Origin: an uncultured Devosia sp.
GTDB lineage: Bacteria > Pseudomonadota > Alphaproteobacteria > Rhizobiales > Devosiaceae
DNA length: 64,000 nt
Direction: 5' to 3'
Assembly (NCBI RefSeq): GCF_963517015.1
Contig: NZ_CAUQDV010000001.1
Location: forward strand, 998,001-1,062,000
Shown: positions 41,141 to 50,011 of the stretch, one piece after another
How the letters are laid out: each line of letters starts with the position of its first letter
Position numbering within the stretch: the first letter of the stretch is position 1
Program-made: the position numbers and the translations under genes
Notes under the pieces: generated by a model
Told to the model about the DNA's origin: nothing
What the model saw: only the letters and a program-made list of their open reading frames with translations
Databases searched by the model: none

Positions 41141-44082
41141 CAGCTGTTCTCCACCGGTGCGTCCACGGAGACTTCGGCCTGCTTGATCGGCGCAGGCGTC
41201 CGCGCCGCCTTGGGCGAGCGGATCGACTGGTGGGCCAGGGCGATTAGGATCAGCACGGTGGCGCCGACGACCAAGCTGAAGACACCCAGGTCAAAAATCA
41301 GTGCGGAGGCCATGGGAACGCGGCCGATCCACGGGATTTCGGCATATTGGAAGGCCGTGGTCATGAAGGGATAGCCGAAGAACAGCGAAGCCAGGCCGAC
41401 CAAAAGCGCGATCAACAGGCCAGCGCCGATCCAGCGGACGGGCAGGATGCGCAGGCGGTCTTCGACCCAGCGGGTGCCGCCGGCCATGTATTGCAGGATG
41501 AAGCCGATGGACATGACGATGCCGGCTGCAAAGCCGCCGCCGGGCTGGTCGTGGCCGCGCAGGAAGAGATAGGCGGCGAGCACGATGATGACCGGGAACA
41601 TCCAGTTCATGATGACGGCCGGGATCAGCAGATATTCGTTGACCGTATCGCCCGGATTGCGCTCGGGCACGCGGGCGTCGAACTCGCTCTGGATGCGCTG
41701 CTGCTCGGTCTTGCCAACGGATTCCTTGGCTGGGCGGAAGCGGCGCAGCACCGCGAAGACGGTCAGTGCGACGATGCCGAGCACGGTTATTTCGCCGAGC
41801 GTATCGAAGGCGCGGAAATCGACCAGCATGACATTGACGACATTGGTGCCGCCGCCCAGCTTGTAGGCGTTCTCGAGGAAATATTCGGAAATGCCCTCGG
41901 GGATCTGGCGGGTCATGACAGCATAGGCGACCACGGTCATGCCGATGCCGGACAGGGCGGCCAGCACCATGTCGCGATAGCGGCGAATGCGGGCCTTGCG
42001 CACCAGATTTTCGTCGCTCATGTTTTCGACGCGCTTGGGCAGCCAGCGCAGGCCGAGCAAGATCAGCACGGTGGTGGCGATTTCCACCAGGAGCTGCGTG
42101 ATGGCGAGGTCAGGCGCCGAGAACCAGACAAAGGTTATACAGGTGACCAGGCCCGCTCCGCCCAGCAGGACAAGGGCGACGAGGCGGTGGAACTTGGCCT
42201 GTTGCGCGGCGGCGAAAGCGCAGGTGATGCCAACGGCCCAGAGCAGGGCAAAGGCCGGATCGAAATTGCCGAGGCGCAGATCCACGCCGCCGAGGCGGCC
42301 GACCAGCAGCGCGCCCGGGAGAACCAGGGCCAGGAAGAACATCAGGAAGAGCTGCGGCTGCAGGCGGCGGGTACCGAAGGTTGCTTCGAGCTTGCGGGCC
42401 CACTTGCTGGTGATGGTCAGCATGATGCGCTCGAAGATGCGCTGGCCCTTGAGCTGGCGAATGAGCGGCGGACCGTCAACGCCCTTGGCGAGATAGGGGT
42501 AGAGCGCCCAGTAGAGCAGGACACCGCCAACCAGAGCCACGCCACTCATCAGCAGGGCGTAGTTCCAGCCGTGCCAGACAGAGAGGCTGTAATAGGGCGT
42601 GTCGGGACCGGTGACCGACAGAACGGCTGCGGCGAGATAGGGACCGATGGTGATGCCCGGGATCACGCCGACCAGAAGGCAGAGCAGAACCAGGATCTCG
42701 ATCGGGCGGCGCATCAGGGCCGGTGGCTCGTGCGGTTCGCGGGCGAGGTCTGTCGGCCTGGGACCGAAGAAGACGCCATGCACGAAGCGCAGCGAGTAGG
42801 TCACGGCGAACATGCCGGCGATGGTCGCGCCAATGGGCAGGGAGTAATTGACGAAGATATTGGCGTCGCGCTCGGCTACTTCGGCGAAGAACATTTCCTT
42901 GGACAGGAAGCCGTTGAGCAGCGGCACGCCGGCCATGGCGGCCGAGGCCACCATGGCGAGGGTCGCCGTGAACGGCATGAAGCGGAAGAGGCCGCTGAGC
43001 TTTCGGATGTCACGCGTTCCGGTCTCATGGTCGATGATGCCGGCGGCCATGAAGAGCGAGGCCTTGAAGGTGGCGTGATTGGCAATGTGGAAGATGGCAG
43101 CCACCGTTGCCAGAGGCGTCGACATGCCGAGCAGGGTGGTGATGAGGCCAAGATGGCTGATGGTCGAATAGGCCAGCAGGCCCTTGAGGTCTGTCTGGAA
43201 GATGGCGGCATAGGCGCCAAAGATCAGCGTGGCGAGACCGGCAAAGGTCACGATCCAGAACCAGGCGTCGGTGCCGGCCATGACGGGCCAGAAGCGGACC
43301 AGCAGGAAAACGCCGGCCTTCACCATGGTTGCCGAATGCAGATAGGCCGAGACCGGGGTCGGGGCCGACATGGCGTGGGGCAGCCAGAAGTGGAAGGGGA
43401 ATTGCGCGCTCTTGGTCAGGGCGCCGAGCAACAGCAGAAGCAGGGCCGTCAGATAGAGCGGGTGCTCGCGGATCAGGTCGCCGGAGGCGAGGACCACGTC
43501 GAGATCGTAGGAGCCGACGATCTGGCCGATGATCAGCATGGCGATCAGCAGGCCAAGGCCGCCAAGGCCGGTGACGGTCAGCGCCATGCGGGCGCCGTCG
43601 CGGGCAGGGGCGAGGTGGAACCAGTAGCCGATCAGCAGGAAGGAGGTGATCGAGGTCAGCTCCCAGAAGATCACCAGCTGGATGATATTGCCCGACATGA
43701 CCAGGCCGAGCATGGCGCCCATGAAGGCCAGGAAGAAGGCGAAGAAGCGCGGCACCGGGTCCTTTTCGGACATGTAGTAGCGCGCATAGAGCACCACGAG
43801 CAGGCCAACGCCTGAGACCAGCATGCCGAAGAGCCAGGAGAAGCCGTCGAGCCGCAGGATGAGGTTGAGGCCGAGCGAAGGGATCCAGGCGATTTCCTGA
43901 CGGACCACGGCGCCATCGGCGACCTGCGGAAACAGCCAGACCATCACTCCCACACCGACGACTGCCACGGTTCCTGCCAGCCAGGCTGCTGCATTGCGCG
44001 CATTCTGGGGAAGAAAGGCTGCCAGAAGGGCAGCAAGGAATGGCAGAAACAATGCGGCTGTCAGCAAGAATGATGGCGTCAT
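41140..44082 (-). CDS. mnhA: Monovalent cation/H+ antiporter subunit A fused to subunit B (MnhAB)
   Basis: The 980-aa protein joins a NuoL-like antiporter (residues about 1-770, with IFWELTSITSFLLIGYW and LTKSAQFPFHFWLPHAMSAPTPVSAYLHSATMVKAGVFLL) to an MnhB domain at the C terminus (RGHDQPGGGFAAGIVMSIGFILQYMAGG). The fusion is the arrangement of the rhizobial Pha system. The six-protein complex exchanges Na+ or K+ for H+ and supports pH and salt tolerance. ATG 44082 is chosen; a GTG five codons upstream is possible and neither has a strong ribosome site. Confidence 0.93.
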   Translation of the reverse strand: MTPSFLLTAALFLPFLAALLAAFLPQNARNAAAWLAGTVAVVGVGVMVWLFPQVADGAVVRQEIAWIPSLGLNLILRLDGFSWLFGMLVSGVGLLVVLYARYYMSEKDPVPRFFAFFLAFMGAMLGLVMSGNIIQLVIFWELTSITSFLLIGYWFHLAPARDGARMALTVTGLGGLGLLIAMLIIGQIVGSYDLDVVLASGDLIREHPLYLTALLLLLLGALTKSAQFPFHFWLPHAMSAPTPVSAYLHSATMVKAGVFLLVRFWPVMAGTDAWFWIVTFAGLATLIFGAYAAIFQTDLKGLLAYSTISHLGLITTLLGMSTPLATVAAIFHIANHATFKASLFMAAGIIDHETGTRDIRKLSGLFRFMPFTATLAMVASAAMAGVPLLNGFLSKEMFFAEVAERDANIFVNYSLPIGATIAGMFAVTYSLRFVHGVFFGPRPTDLAREPHEPPALMRRPIEILVLLCLLVGVIPGITIGPYLAAAVLSVTGPDTPYYSLSVWHGWNYALLMSGVALVGGVLLYWALYPYLAKGVDGPPLIRQLKGQRIFERIMLTITSKWARKLEATFGTRRLQPQLFLMFFLALVLPGALLVGRLGGVDLRLGNFDPAFALLWAVGITCAFAAAQQAKFHRLVALVLLGGAGLVTCITFVWFSAPDLAITQLLVEIATTVLILLGLRWLPKRVENMSDENLVRKARIRRYRDMVLAALSGIGMTVVAYAVMTRQIPEGISEYFLENAYKLGGGTNVVNVMLVDFRAFDTLGEITVLGIVALTVFAVLRRFRPAKESVGKTEQQRIQSEFDARVPERNPGDTVNEYLLIPAVIMNWMFPVIIVLAAYLFLRGHDQPGGGFAAGIVMSIGFILQYMAGGTRWVEDRLRILPVRWIGAGLLIALLVGLASLFFGYPFMTTAFQYAEIPWIGRVPMASALIFDLGVFSLVVGATVLILIALAHQSIRSPKAARTPAPIKQAEVSVDAPVENS

Positions 44083-44251
44083 TATCGCGCGGGGCACCTT
44101 CGGATGGTGAAATGTGGGTAAGCGGAGGCTCCAGGAGTGCCGCTATACCCGTTGTGGTGACTGAACAGCGATTTCGCAACCCCGAATATTGTCGAAGTTC
44201 AGAAAAACCTCGTCAACGCCGTGAGTTGGATTGTCGCGGCGCCGTGCCGTT

Positions 44252-45739
44252 TCAGGCGGCGTCGCTGATCAGTTCTTCGGCAAGTCCATATTCGTGCAGC
44301 TTGCGATAAAGCGTCGAGCGGCCAATCTTGAGCGCGCGGGCGACGCGGGACATGCGGCCGCCATGATGGGCGATGGCAAAGACGATCGCTGCGCGCTCGA
44401 TCTCGGCCAGGGCGGCGATTTCGCCGGTCGGGTCGAGAAAGCGATCGGGCGCGGGAGTGGGTTCGTCGAAGACGGCGCGCTGGCGGGCTGAGGCGGTATC
44501 GATATGAACCGGCGCAGCGGGTACCGGTACGGCCTCGATGGCCTGGAGCGCCGTGTCGCGGCCGACGGTCTGGGCATAGACCTGAGGGAAATCGACGGTT
44601 TCGAGGAAGGCGCCGTCGGTCAGGACGATGGCGCGATAGACCGCGTTTTCGAGCTGGCGGATATTGCCGGGCCAATCATAGGCCATCAGCAGGTCGAGCG
44701 CGGCGGGGGAGATGCCCAGAACGCGCTTGCCGGCTTCGGCGGAGAAGCGGGCGATGAACATGGCGACCAGTTCGGCCACGTCTTCCATGCGTTCACGCAA
44801 GGGCGGCACATAGATCGGGAAGACATTGAGGCGGTAGTAGAGGTCCTCGCGGAACTCGCCGGTCTTGGCGAGGTTGAGCAGGCGCCGGTTGGTGGCCGAG
44901 ATGATGCGGACATTGACGCGCTCGGGCTTGGTGGCGCCGACGGGCTCGATTTCGCCTTCCTGCAGGGCGCGCAGCAGCTTGACCTGGGTTTCAAGCGGCA
45001 ATTCGCCGATCTCGTCGAGGAAGAGCGTGCCGTTGTGAGCTTCGGCGATCTTGCCGGTCTGGTCGGCATGGGCGCCGGTGAAGGCACCCTTCTTGTGGCC
45101 GAAGAGCACGGATTCAACGAGATTGGGCGGGATGGCGCCGCAATTGACCGTGACGAACGGCTTGCCGGCGCGGTCGCTGGAGCCCTGGATGATGCGGGCG
45201 ACCAGTTCCTTGCCGACGCCGGTCTCGCCTTCGATCAATACGGGAATATTGGACTTGCCGGCCTTGGCGCAGAGCGTCAGGACGCGGGCCATGGCGGGTG
45301 CCTTGGCGATCATGTCAGCGGTGGTGAATGTTCCAGCGCGACGCGCGTGTTCGGCGCGGATGGTGGCTTCAAGCGCATCGAGCTTCATCGCATTGCGCAG
45401 CGAGATCACAAGGCGTTCGGGGGCGACAGGCTTGACGAAATAGTCGGCAGCGCCATTGCGCATGGCCGAGATGACGGTCTCAAGCGAAGCATTGGCGGTC
45501 TGGATGATGACCGGGGTGGTGATGCCTTCGCGGCGCATGGCATCCATCACGCCCATGCCATCGAGGTCGGGCATGACGAGATCGAGAATCATGGCGCCGA
45601 TATTGCGATCCTCGCGCAGGATAGTCAGGGCCTGCTCGCCGCCGGTGGCGGTCAGCGGCTTGAAGCCGGCGCGATTGGCGACCTCGGCGGTGAGGCGCAA
45701 TTGTACCGGATCATCATCGACAACAAGAATGCGCGTCAT
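44252..45739 (-). CDS. Sigma-54-dependent response regulator (NtrC family)
   Basis: The 495-aa protein has an N-terminal receiver (D53 in ILDLVMPDLDG), a AAA+ sigma-54 activation domain (Walker A GETGVGKE, the GAFTGA loop that contacts sigma-54, Walker B LFLDEIGELPL) and a C-terminal Fis-type HTH (RMSRVARALKIGRSTLYRKLHEYG). It opens sigma-54 promoters when phosphorylated. No kinase is beside it, so it is an orphan here. ATG 45739 has GGAG five bases upstream; the longer frame has none. Target genes are unknown. Confidence 0.92.
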   Translation of the reverse strand: MTRILVVDDDPVQLRLTAEVANRAGFKPLTATGGEQALTILREDRNIGAMILDLVMPDLDGMGVMDAMRREGITTPVIIQTANASLETVISAMRNGAADYFVKPVAPERLVISLRNAMKLDALEATIRAEHARRAGTFTTADMIAKAPAMARVLTLCAKAGKSNIPVLIEGETGVGKELVARIIQGSSDRAGKPFVTVNCGAIPPNLVESVLFGHKKGAFTGAHADQTGKIAEAHNGTLFLDEIGELPLETQVKLLRALQEGEIEPVGATKPERVNVRIISATNRRLLNLAKTGEFREDLYYRLNVFPIYVPPLRERMEDVAELVAMFIARFSAEAGKRVLGISPAALDLLMAYDWPGNIRQLENAVYRAIVLTDGAFLETVDFPQVYAQTVGRDTALQAIEAVPVPAAPVHIDTASARQRAVFDEPTPAPDRFLDPTGEIAALAEIERAAIVFAIAHHGGRMSRVARALKIGRSTLYRKLHEYGLAEELISDAA

Positions 45740-45915
45740 CCAAGCTCCAGGCTTCTTCTCGGTCACCGAATCGTGTGCCGTTTTGGGAGAAGCATGGTCG
45801 GAGGGTGTTAAGGGGCGATTAATCATGATCAATTCGGCGTGGCAGGGCGCTGCCCTTTCCAACCCCGGCGGGGCTGGCTAAGGTCCGCCCAAATCAGAAC
45901 AGCCGGAGTATCGCC

Positions 45916-47718
45916 ATGACCGCAGAAGCTCAAAAGGGCCACAACCAGTTCGGCAACCTGCCGGTCTGGGATCTTTCCGATCTCTATCCCGGCAAGGACA
46001 GTGCCGCGTTCAAGGCGGATCTGGAACAGGCCAGGTCGCTCGCTGCCAAGTTCGAGGCAGACTACAAGGGCAAGCTGGTCGAGCTGACCAAGGCAGGCAA
46101 GCTCGTTGCCGCGATCAAGGATAGCGAGTCGCTGGGCGACCTGACGGGACGGCTCGGTTCGTTTGCATTCCTGCAATATGCGCAAAAGGCCACCGACGCC
46201 GATCGTGCCAAGTTCATGGGCGATACCAATGAGGCGATCACCAACCTGGCCACGCGCGTGCTGTTTTTCGAGCTGGAGCTGAACCGGATCGAGGATGCCG
46301 ATCTTGAAGCGGCCTTCGACAAGGACGCCGAGCTCGCGCGCTATCGCACCTGGTTTGCCGAACTGCGCAAGGCCAAGCCCTATCAGCTCGACGACAAGCT
46401 CGAAGAGCTGTTCCACGACAAGTCGGTCACCGCCTTTTCGGCCTGGAACCGGCTCTATGACGAGACGCTGTCGAGCCTCGAATTCGAGGTGGATGGTGAA
46501 ACGCTCAACATGGAATCGACGCTACATCTGCTGAGCGAAAAGGACGAGAAGAAGCGCGAAAGCGCCTTCAAGGCCCTGGGCAAGGTGCTGTCCGAGAATG
46601 GCCGGCTGTTCACCCACATCACCAATGTGCTGGCCAAGGACAAGGAAATCTCGGATCGCTGGCGCGGCTACGAGGATATTGCCGATAGCCGCCACATGGC
46701 CAATTCGGTCGAGCGCGAAGTTGTCGATGCGCTGCAGAAGGCCGTGCAGGAAGCCTATCCGCGTTTGAGCCATCGCTACTACAAGATGAAGGCGAAGTGG
46801 TTCGGCAAGGAGCAGCTCAACGCCTGGGATCGCAATGCGCCGTTGCCGACCAGCGACGAGCGGACCTGGGACTGGGATAGCGCCAAGTCCACCGTGATGG
46901 AGGCCTATGGCAAGTTCTCGCCGCGCCTCGCCGAAGTGGCTGCGCCGTTCTTTGACAGCGGCTGGATCGATGCGCCGACCGGCAATGGCAAGCTGTCGGG
47001 TGCCTTTGCGCATCCGACCGTGCCGAGCGCACATCCCTATCTGATGCTCAACTATCTTGGCCGCTCGCGCGATATCATGACGCTGGCGCATGAACTGGGC
47101 CATGGCGTGCATCAGCGGCTGGCGGCGGCGCAGGGCCCGATCCTCGCCAATACGCCGCTGACGCTGGCCGAAACGGCATCGGTGTTCGGCGAAATGCTGA
47201 CCTTCCGCCACCTGCTCAACACCACGACGGATCCGAAGCAGCGTTTCGCGCTGCTGTCATCCAAGGTCGAGGACATGCTCAATACGGTGGTGCGGCAGAT
47301 TGCCTTTTACACCTTCGAGCGCAGGGTCCATACGGCGCGCCGTCAGGGCGAGCTCCGCACCGAGGAAATCAATGCCATCTGGCTGGAGGTGCAGGAAGAA
47401 TCCCTGGGCGACGCGATCATTGCCAACGAGGGCTATGACATCTTCTGGGCCTACATCCCGCACTTCATCCACTCGCCTTTCTATGTCTATGCCTATGCCT
47501 TCGGCGATTGCCTTGTGAACTCGCTCTACGCGCAGTATGAGAAATCCAGCGAGGGCTTTGCCGAGCGCTATTTCGAACTGCTTGAAGCTGGGGGCAGCAA
47601 GCATCATTCCGAACTGCTCAAGCCGTTCGGACTGGACGCCAAGGATCCCCAATTCTGGTCGCTGGGTCTGTCGATGATCGAAGGCCTGATCGACGAGCTG
47701 GAAGCAACTTCGCCCTGA
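45916..47718 (+). CDS. pepF: Oligoendopeptidase F (M3 family)
   Basis: The 600-aa cytosolic zinc peptidase degrades oligopeptides. The HExxH motif is HELGH at residues 392-396, followed by the third zinc ligand in LAETASVFGEML. The N-terminal helical part and the C-terminal YAYAFGDCLVNSLYAQY are typical. It may process peptides brought in by the opp system, but they are not linked in an operon. It is divergent from the NtrC-type regulator. Confidence 0.94.
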   Translation: MTAEAQKGHNQFGNLPVWDLSDLYPGKDSAAFKADLEQARSLAAKFEADYKGKLVELTKAGKLVAAIKDSESLGDLTGRLGSFAFLQYAQKATDADRAKFMGDTNEAITNLATRVLFFELELNRIEDADLEAAFDKDAELARYRTWFAELRKAKPYQLDDKLEELFHDKSVTAFSAWNRLYDETLSSLEFEVDGETLNMESTLHLLSEKDEKKRESAFKALGKVLSENGRLFTHITNVLAKDKEISDRWRGYEDIADSRHMANSVEREVVDALQKAVQEAYPRLSHRYYKMKAKWFGKEQLNAWDRNAPLPTSDERTWDWDSAKSTVMEAYGKFSPRLAEVAAPFFDSGWIDAPTGNGKLSGAFAHPTVPSAHPYLMLNYLGRSRDIMTLAHELGHGVHQRLAAAQGPILANTPLTLAETASVFGEMLTFRHLLNTTTDPKQRFALLSSKVEDMLNTVVRQIAFYTFERRVHTARRQGELRTEEINAIWLEVQEESLGDAIIANEGYDIFWAYIPHFIHSPFYVYAYAFGDCLVNSLYAQYEKSSEGFAERYFELLEAGGSKHHSELLKPFGLDAKDPQFWSLGLSMIEGLIDELEATSP

Positions 47719-47763
47719 GCTGCGGCTTAGAGACTTTTGGACGACTGGACTAACGAGGACGAC

Positions 47764-47928
47764 ATGGCCAAAACCCGCCCCGAACATCATTCCGAACTGA
47801 TCGTGGAATCGCCAATGGACTATGCGCAGCACGAAGGCACCTACAATGGCTTTCTGGCCGCCGTGAAGTGGGGCGTCATCGGCATGGCTGTGTTGATGGT
47901 CGTGCTCTATTTCGTGATCAATCCATAA
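47764..47928 (+). CDS. aa3-type cytochrome c oxidase subunit IV
   Basis: The 54-aa protein matches the bacterial COX4 family: a short soluble start, PMDYAQHEGTYNGFLAAVKWG, then one membrane helix (VIGMAVLMVVLYFVI). It is an accessory subunit of the aa3 oxidase, whose other genes are not here. The ATG has GAGG five bases upstream. It precedes pntAA by 66 bases. Confidence 0.9.
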   Translation: MAKTRPEHHSELIVESPMDYAQHEGTYNGFLAAVKWGVIGMAVLMVVLYFVINP

Positions 47929-47957
47929 TCCGATCGATAAGCAGGCATTCGAACCAA

Positions 47958-47976
47958 GCCTGTCCGTCAGACAGGC
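47958..47976 (+). promoter_or_regulatory. Hairpin in the pntAA leader
   Basis: GCCTGTC / GACAGGC with a five-base loop ends 18 bases before the pntAA ATG and just before its AGGAG ribosome site. It may tune translation or mark the 3' end of the upstream transcript; there is no T-run. Confidence 0.35.
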
Positions 47977-47994
47977 GGGCAGGAGACTTTCTTC

Positions 47995-49644
47995 ATGAAA
48001 ATTGCGATCGTCCGCGAGCGTTTCGAGGGAGAGAACCGCGTTGCGGCGACCCCCGAAACGGTGGGCAAACTGATTGCGCTGGGGGCCAGCGTAGCGGTTG
48101 AAAAAGGTGCGGGCCTGGGCTCGCGCATCCTCGACACGGAATATACCGCGGCAGGCGCGACGATTGCGGCAACTGCCGACGCGGCGCTCAAGGGCGCCGA
48201 GGTCGTGCTGACCGTGCGCCGGCCGGGCGCCGCATCGCTGGGTGGCGTCGCCAAGGGCGCGCTGGTGATCGGCGCGCTCGATCCCTATGGCAATGACAAG
48301 GATGTGGCCGATCTCGCCAAGGCGGGTGTCGCGGCCTTCTCCATGGAATTCATGCCGCGCATTACCCGCGCGCAGGTGATGGATATTCTTTCCAGCCAAG
48401 CAAACCTGGCCGGTTATCAGGGCGTCATCGAAGCGGCGGCAGAGTTTGACCGCGCGCTGCCGATGATGATGACGGCAGCCGGCACGGTGCGTCCTGCCAA
48501 GGCCTTCGTCATGGGCGCGGGCGTTGCGGGTCTGCAGGCCATTGCGACGGCCAAGCGTCTCGGCGCGGTGGTTTCCGCCACCGACGTGCGTCCGGCCGCC
48601 AAGGAACAGGTTGAGTCCCTCGGCGGCAAGTTTGTTGCCGTCGAGGACGAAGAGTTCAAGCAGGCCGAAACGGCAGGCGGTTATGCAAAGCAGATGAGCG
48701 AGGCCTATCAGGCCAAGCAAGCCGAGCTGACCGCCGCCCATATCGCCAAGCAGGATATCGTCATCACCACGGCGCTGATCCCGGGTCGTCCGGCACCGCG
48801 TCTCATCACCCGGGCCATGGTCGAGAGCATGGCACCGGGTTCGGTGATCGTCGATCTGGCTGCCGAGCGTGGCGGCAATGTCGAGCTGACCGTGCCCGGC
48901 AAGGTGATCGAGCATAACGGCGTCAAAATCATCGGCTATACCAATGTGCAGGGTCGCATCCCGACCACGGCCAGCCAGCTTTATGCCCGCAATCTGCTGG
49001 CTTTCGTCACGACGCTGATCGACGCCAAGGAAAAGAAACTCGCCGTCAACTGGGACGACGAGCTGGTCAAGGCGACCGTGCTGACGCGCGATGGCCTGGT
49101 CGTGCATCCAAACTTCGTTGGTGCGGCGATGGTCGAAGAGGCCAAGCCCGTCGCCGAGCCGAAGGCTGCGCCTAAGGCACCGGCCGCTGGTGTTGAAGCC
49201 AAGGCGGCTCCCGCCAAGACAGGTGCGGCTTCGGCCACGCCGACCAGAAAGCCCGCAGCCAAGAAGGCCGTTGTTGCTGCCATGGCCGATACGCCCGCCA
49301 AGGCAGCGCCCGGCGTCGAGCAGTCGATCCCGGCTGCGGCCGAGCCAGCAAAACCGGTGAAGACGCCGGCCAAGCGTGCTGCGGTCAATAAGGTGACGGC
49401 CCTGGTCGATGCCGCTGCCGCGCCCAAGCCCGTCAAGGCCAAGCCGCTTACCAAGCCTTCCGAGCATGTGGAAGACCACAAGCCGGCCGTGGCAGCGGCA
49501 AAGCCTGCCGTGCGCAAGGCTCCGGCAAAGAAGCCGCTTACCAAGCCCGCCGCGGCTGTTGAAGATCACGCGCCGGCCAGGCAGCCGGCTGCCAGAAAAC
49601 CCGCTGCAGCGAAGAAGCCCGCAGCACCCAAGGGGACAGAATAA
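47995..49644 (+). CDS. pntAA: NAD(P) transhydrogenase subunit alpha 1, with long Ala/Pro/Lys tail
   Basis: The NAD(H)-binding part of the proton-pumping transhydrogenase. Residues 1 to about 378 show the family well: IVRERFEGENRVAATPETV, MPRITRAQVMDILSSQANLAGY, GAGVAGLQAIATAKRLGAVV. From about residue 380 to 549 a low-complexity tail rich in A, P and K follows. It contains two copies of KPLTKP with VEDHxPA (starting near residues 483 and 513). Typical alpha-1 subunits end near 370-390 residues, so the tail is the odd part. It probably forms a flexible linker or contact arm. Confidence 0.93.
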   Translation: MKIAIVRERFEGENRVAATPETVGKLIALGASVAVEKGAGLGSRILDTEYTAAGATIAATADAALKGAEVVLTVRRPGAASLGGVAKGALVIGALDPYGNDKDVADLAKAGVAAFSMEFMPRITRAQVMDILSSQANLAGYQGVIEAAAEFDRALPMMMTAAGTVRPAKAFVMGAGVAGLQAIATAKRLGAVVSATDVRPAAKEQVESLGGKFVAVEDEEFKQAETAGGYAKQMSEAYQAKQAELTAAHIAKQDIVITTALIPGRPAPRLITRAMVESMAPGSVIVDLAAERGGNVELTVPGKVIEHNGVKIIGYTNVQGRIPTTASQLYARNLLAFVTTLIDAKEKKLAVNWDDELVKATVLTRDGLVVHPNFVGAAMVEEAKPVAEPKAAPKAPAAGVEAKAAPAKTGAASATPTRKPAAKKAVVAAMADTPAKAAPGVEQSIPAAAEPAKPVKTPAKRAAVNKVTALVDAAAAPKPVKAKPLTKPSEHVEDHKPAVAAAKPAVRKAPAKKPLTKPAAAVEDHAPARQPAARKPAAAKKPAAPKGTE

Positions 49645-50007
49645 ATGGACACCACGGCAGAACAGAGTGCCGATGTGATCGCAGCCGTAGCGCATGCCGC
49701 GATCGGCGGGGCGATTGATCCCTTCACCTTCCGGCTGGCGATTTTCGTGCTGGCCATTTTCGTCGGCTATTTCGTGGTCTGGTCGGTGACCCCGGCTTTG
49801 CATACCCCGCTGATGAGCGTCACCAATGCGATCTCCTCGGTGATCGTGGTGGGCGCCTTGCTGGCGGTGGGTGTTCATTCGGTCAATGACGCGAGCTGGG
49901 TGTCCAAGCTCTTCGGCTTTATCGCCCTGGTCTTTGCCAGCGTGAATATCTTCGGCGGGTTCCTCGTTACCCAGCGCATGCTGGCCATGTACAAGAAGAA
50001 GGGTTGA
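49645..50007 (+). CDS. pntAB: NAD(P) transhydrogenase subunit alpha 2 (membrane)
   Basis: The 120-aa subunit has three membrane helices (FRLAIFVLAIFVGYFVVW, AISSVIVVGALLAVGV, LFGFIALVFASVNIFGGFLVTQRML) and corresponds to the C-terminal membrane part of one-piece PntA. It starts directly after the pntAA stop. Confidence 0.94.
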   Translation: MDTTAEQSADVIAAVAHAAIGGAIDPFTFRLAIFVLAIFVGYFVVWSVTPALHTPLMSVTNAISSVIVVGALLAVGVHSVNDASWVSKLFGFIALVFASVNIFGGFLVTQRMLAMYKKKG

Positions 50008-50011
50008 GACG

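Noticed and set aside
41347..43815. An 822-codon open frame on the plus strand opposite mnhA
   Set aside because: It is a high-GC shadow: repetitive Gly/Glu/His composition, no family motif, and fully opposite a well-recognised antiporter gene.
47257..49878. An 873-codon open frame on the minus strand opposite pepF and pntAA-pntAB
   Set aside because: It spans several real genes on the other strand and has a low-information Arg/Gly/His-rich translation.
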